64,000 nt of DNA from Amphibalanus amphitrite (taxonomy: Eukaryota > Arthropoda > Thecostraca > Balanomorpha > Balanidae), in assembly GCF_019059575.1 (NCBI RefSeq), contig NW_024881503.1, forward strand, positions 496,001 to 560,000. The letters are read 5' to 3'. Position numbers and translations under genes: made by a program. Positions 60,168-64,000 of this stretch are shown here, piece by piece. The number at the start of each line of letters is the position of its first letter. The first letter of the stretch is position 1. The notes below the pieces were generated by a model. That model had not been told where the DNA came from, did no database searches, and worked only from the letters and a program-made list of their open reading frames with translations.

Positions 60168-62960
60168 TTAAAGGGACCATCCCACCTTAACATTAGTTTT
60201 GAGTTGAGATAGCCAAGTTTGCGGCCAGGCTCAGAAACCACCATTTATCCTGGTCGCAACCCCCGCAGCTTTATGGTGTTCAAGAAATTTCTTCCCTTTA
60301 CTTGCAGGGTGGGACCAGCTTAGTCCCTATCTCTTAACCATTAGCGGTTTGTTGATGACGTCAGCAGTCATTTCAACGCCCGCCATTCCTTGAACCCGAG
60401 TTTTGCTGACCTTGAGCTCCCCAAGGCCCTATGAGCTCCCTTTTTTATCAACGTGAAATCCGTCGTCGGCGCTGAGAAAGCCTATTGCTTTTCATTTTAA
60501 TTTGAATATTAGAAGATACCCACCACTGGAACTTGGACTGATATTATACCAAGGCCGAAGATGATCAAGCTGCCTGCTATATCTGGAGCTTGGTGTTCAA
60601 CTTCAACATGGAATGAAAAACAAAATATCAAAGGAAACTGGATATGGTACTGCAAGTTTAAGTCCAAAGAAATTTGAAGAGCTGACAATTGACATTAATT
60701 CTTTTCCCGCAAGGTTTCCATAGGAGATCACACCATGAAGAAATATTTTTGATGTTAACAGTTGAAAGGGGATTGATCTTCCAGTTTTGACGAAAGACGC
60801 TGCTGACTGTTTTTGGAGAAGGATGTCGGCATGAGGTGCAATTGTGCTTGTGAAGTGGTTATAACTGGTCTTTTCACAGTGTTAAATTAAATGTGCCATT
60901 GCAGCCAAGTGTGTTATCATGTAAGGTAAAATCAAAACTACAATGTTGGTTTTACGAGCATTGAGAAGGCTGGTAGGTAACACCTGCCTGTGCTTGTAAA
61001 TCATGCTGCCAAAGTATTCTAAATTAATTTTATCATACACTTTTGTTGTCCAGAATGGTTGCACTATTGTTTGGTATCATATTATTCCATGTACATATGG
61101 TAGTGTTAAGTCCGACCAACATGCTACCAGATTTGAAGCTGTTACGTTACCTAAGTACCTACCTGTTTTTTTTTACTGGCGTGGTGAATGTCACCTGGAT
61201 TTTGTTTTGAGGTGCAGACCTAGTAACTCTGACTACATGGGTTTGAAGCTATTATCTATTCTGTTTTTACTGGCCTGGTGAATGGCGACTGATGTTGTCC
61301 GTGGATGGCACTGAAACAAATTTTGAGTGTCAACTGCCATGTACAGTGTTTTAATACAATGCTGAGGGCTGAAAGTTGTCTTGTTTAGAGTGGTGAAAGT
61401 TCAGGATATGCCAGCCACCATGGTGGGTCAGAGTTAATGTGTTGCAGTCAGTTCGGCTTCGGCAAGCACACGGATGGGCATACGCATCAAGACCTGCTCT
61501 GCCATACTTTCAGCCAATTTTACCTAGGCAAGTCTTTTCTTTTTTTCTGCCAAAAGCTATGACATTGTGAATTTCAGTGCTGTGGCCTGTGTGTAGCTTT
61601 CAGGAAAGCAATTCTAAATAAAGCTCTGATAAAGTGCATGAAATCAGCAATGCAGCCCTCTATTACATTTTCTACAACATCTTACTTGTTCCTTGCATGG
61701 AGAGAAAAATGCAATGTTATGAATTCGTTTATTCACATAATTTGACAAGCATGCAGTTACCTGCTACTATCACTGCACAAAACAGAGCAGAAAACATCAG
61801 TTGATCAAACACAAGACACAACAGAAGTTTACAACATAGGCCTGTCGAACCTGCTTCCTCCCACCACAGTTGATGCCATTTCCTAGCCTGGCTTGATGTG
61901 AGCACTGAATAGCTGCTTTGTCTAATTACAGCTCACTACCATTCAACTTAAACTACTCTCTTTAAAGTAAGAGTGAGAGCATTCAGTGTTCATAGCAGCT
62001 CGACAGACGACAGACAACAAACATCTTGACAAACCAACCAGTATTTGATTTGGCTAATGATTTATGTGCCTGTTGTATCATGGCCAAACTACTTTAACAG
62101 CAATAATCCCTGTTTCATCTTGATCTTGCTTTTAATTCCATTTGAACTCAGATCTTGAAACAATCATCTGAAGTGATATCAGATACTGGCTTCTGTTTCT
62201 CTTGAAAGCAAGTTAAAACAACAATGATAAACTAAGGCAGGAGATGTGAGTTGTGGCAGTAGATTTTTGATTCAACATATGTCAACCTTATATTGCTTGA
62301 GACCTCTGTGACAGACAAACAAATATTTATAGTTTTTTGATAGTTTGGATTCTTGGCTTGATTTAGCAGATCAGCTGTGAACCTTGACATTGAAATCACA
62401 TAAATGTCATGGTACCCGAACGAATCCTCGCATGACATTTCTTCGTCCGCATTTCTTCGTCTACAAATCTTCGTCGGTGCATTTATTTGTCCATCAATGC
62501 TTACTCTTGCATATATTTGCGTTGAAGAAGAAATGCGAGCCGATTTTCATATACCCTGATGCGAGACAAAGTAATGCGATACGAATAAATGCCCTGACGA
62601 AGATTTGCAGACGAAGAATTGCGATACGAAAAAATGCCATAAGAAGAATTGTCCTGGAATCCTTTGTTGGCCATCATATATTGACCTTGATAAGATAAAC
62701 GCATCATTCGCGCAATATTTGTCGCACTTTGATACCAAATTATTGCTTCCAAATGCCGACGTAAAGAAAACCTTTATGTGACGTCATAGAAACAGCGGAG
62801 TTCCCAAAAAGTAAACAAAAATAAAAGTCTTATATCTCGAAAACGGTTGAATATTTTCCGGTAAAATTTGGTAGATGTTCATTTTCGCTCTTTGTGATTC
62901 ACGCTACATCACTTTTATGCCAATTCATTAACTTTTTTGAAGGTGGGAGGGTCCCTTTAA
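60168..62960. mobile_element. TTAAAGG-ended element (copy M), long or interrupted
   Basis: TTAA lies at 60168-60171 and 62957-62960. The left end AAAGGGACCATCCCACCTTA and right end AAGGTGGGAGGGTCCCTT are in proper inverse orientation. The first about 200 and last about 190 bases match copies N and L. The middle 2.4 kb has no match within this window and no transposase ORF. It is either a long non-autonomous copy, a short copy split by insertions, or two separate copies. Confidence 0.6.
62427..62660. mobile_element. Palindromic MITE of TTCTTCGTC units
   Basis: The left arm (GCATTTCTTCGTCTACAAAT, CTTCGTCGG, GCATTTATTTGTC) is mirrored in the right arm (GACGAAGATTTGCAGACGAA, GCGATACGAA). Each arm contains several copies of an ATTTCTTCGT-type unit. 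Limits and target duplication are uncertain. Confidence 0.65.
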
Positions 62961-63231
62961 TGAAGTGCCCCTCCCCTTGGCCCTTACAGCGTTAATTTCC
63001 TTTTTGCTGGATCAACTAGTGGTTAGGTTATGCGGCTGTTCAAATGTGGCCTGACTTCTTTCCTGGCTTCCAGTGTCATACTGGAATGACCACTGAGCAG
63101 CGCATGCCCAATGCTCTGTGCTTATGCAATAGATTACGTCAAACCCATTACATCCAACCGAGCTCAGGAGGAGTCGTTTATTTTGTAACCCACCGAGGTG
63201 AATCACGAGACAAAAAGAGTAGATGTGCTCA

Positions 63232-63402
63232 GTTTTATTCAGAGGCGGATCCAGCTCAGAGTTTTTGGGGGGCAAACCATAGAAATTTATCGATTCTTTC
63301 CATGCATCGTCCATAGGCGTAATGTTAAAATCATGCTGTTTGGAGGGGGGGGGGGGGGGCAAATGCCCATTTTGCCCCCTTGGATCCGCCACTGGTTTTA
63401 TT
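63232..63402. mobile_element. Short hAT-like MITE, CAGAGGCGGATCCA end
   Basis: The element is 63240-63394 (155 bp). The right end complement is CAGTGGCGGATCCA. The perfect 8-bp duplication GTTTTATT lies at 63232-63239 and 63395-63402. It contains a long G-run hairpin near 63345-63378. The ends relate it to 37550-37791 and 51584-51836. Confidence 0.92.
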
Positions 63403-63667
63403 GCATTTTAGCAATTTTATAGTTAATTTTTAAACCATTTTTGCGTTGTATGAACATGCACACCGTGTTTAAGTTTTAACTGCTGTACTGACAACGCGAC
63501 ACGAGCTGTGCTGTGGCAGCCATCTTAGTCTGACTCCGCCCTGTAATCCAAAGGCTAACCTGGTCTGTCTCGAAGGTATCTCATATCTGACCTGACCTGT
63601 GCTCCTCCAACTTTTAGTGTTACGGGTTACCTCCCCGCTACCTGTGCTCTTGCATCTACGCTGTACT

Positions 63668-63955
63668 GTGACCTGATCTGTACCCTGACCTACAGAACGA
63701 TACGTAACCTGATCTGCCACCTGACCTGTACCACCATACGTTACCTGATCTGTCCCCTGACCTGTACCACGATACGTGACCTGATCTGCCACCTGACCTG
63801 TACCACCACACGTGACCTGATCTGTCCCCTGACCTGTACCACGACCCGTGACCTGATCTGTCCCCTGACCTGTACCGCGACCCGTGACCTGATCTGTCCC
63901 CTAACCTGTACCGCGACCCGTGACCTGATCTGCTACCTGACCTGTGCTCCGTCCC
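63668..63955. repeat. 36-bp minisatellite ending at the ELOVL exon 2 acceptor
   Basis: There are eight units starting every 36 bases (63668, 63704, 63740, 63776, 63812, 63848, 63884, 63920), with consensus GTGACCTGATCTGTCCCCTG then ACCTGTACCGCGACCC. Each unit has two TGACCT hexamers. The last unit drifts to CTGTGCTCCGTCCC and supplies the pyrimidine tract of the splice acceptor. Confidence 0.93.
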
Positions 63956-63959
63956 TCAG

Positions 63960-64000
63960 GTGATTCTCAGCGGGTACATGATGTGGGAGTTCCTGGCCAG
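63960..64000 (+). CDS. ELOVL fatty-acid elongase, start of exon 2 (truncated by window end)
   Basis: After the acceptor TCCCTCAG the phase-0 reading gives VILSGYMMWEFLA, continuing the YNIGQ end of exon 1. This matches the second membrane segment of ELOVL proteins, where the YN-x-x-Q motif is followed by a VxLS-x-YMxxEFL-like helix. The exon continues beyond the window. Confidence 0.88.
   Translation, partial: MILSGYMMWEFLA

Larger units (their letters stand above)
56380..63959 (+). other. ELOVL intron 1, about 7.6 kb
   Basis: Runs from donor GTGGGC to acceptor CCGTCCCTCAG. It contains a hAT-like element (59095-59527), a TTAA element pair or long copy (60168-62960) with a nested palindromic MITE, a small hAT-like element (63240-63394) and a 36-bp minisatellite that ends at the acceptor. 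Short hairpins lie at 58599-58631 and about 58699-58739. No further exon was recognised. Confidence 0.75.

Noticed and set aside
62384..62698. 104-codon ORF and opposite-strand ORFs
   Set aside because: They lie on a palindromic MITE and mirror each other.

Overview
The window is eukaryotic, animal nuclear DNA. Coding sequence is sparse, is split by introns of several kilobases, and sits among DNA transposons, non-autonomous inverted-repeat elements, microsatellites and minisatellites. There are no operons and no CRISPR array. The host looks like an invertebrate, possibly a marine arthropod. That is an inference from the style of the genes and repeats, and the sequence alone does not fix the species.

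The supported genes are few. (1) A pogo/Tigger-type transposon spans 1343-5082 and carries a 728-codon open transposase with a DD35D triad, a 24-residue tandem repeat and a C-terminal PHD-like zinc finger. (2) One internal exon of an unidentified protein lies at 9641-9775 (+). (3) An apparently intronless gene for a 327-residue secreted, cysteine-rich protein lies at 31700-32683 (+). (4) The first exon of a fatty-acid elongase (ELOVL family) lies at 56167-56379 (+), after a CpG-rich leader. Its second exon begins at 63960 and runs off the window, so the last 7.6 kb are mostly ELOVL intron 1. A decayed mariner/Tc1 transposase tail lies at 34572-34814, and a tRNA-derived SINE lies near 28265-28440 (-).

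Most of the rest is transposon-derived. The dominant feature is a family of about 0.9-1.2 kb elements bounded by TTAA (5285-6230, 7506-8518, 16723-17616, 21244-24703 as three in a row, 28629-29816, 33318-34505, 43703-44907, 47759-48932, plus decayed copies at about 25590-26400 and 49460-50600). Members typically carry long G-run/C-run hairpins just inside both ends, with stem-tip bases that differ between elements but stay paired. One terminus is often duplicated at one end only, and the interiors are full of AGGTCA/TGACCT half-sites. Several of these elements, and other TTAA elements, share a single TTAA at their junctions, which suggests repeated insertion into the same duplicated target. 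This family is the best candidate here for something not yet well described.

Other classes are: TTAA elements with TTAAAGG ends (6227-6727, 36260-36734, 38966-39837, 60168-62960); two more TA-flanked elements with GGGGA ends (19017-19984, 20331-21038); hAT-like elements with 8-bp target duplications (16540-17974, 37550-37791, 51584-51836, 59095-59527, 63240-63394); a near-perfect 340-bp palindrome (45159-45498); a 771-bp pure CT microsatellite (37849-38619); and six evenly phased CCAAT boxes at 13073-13252 that look like a promoter.
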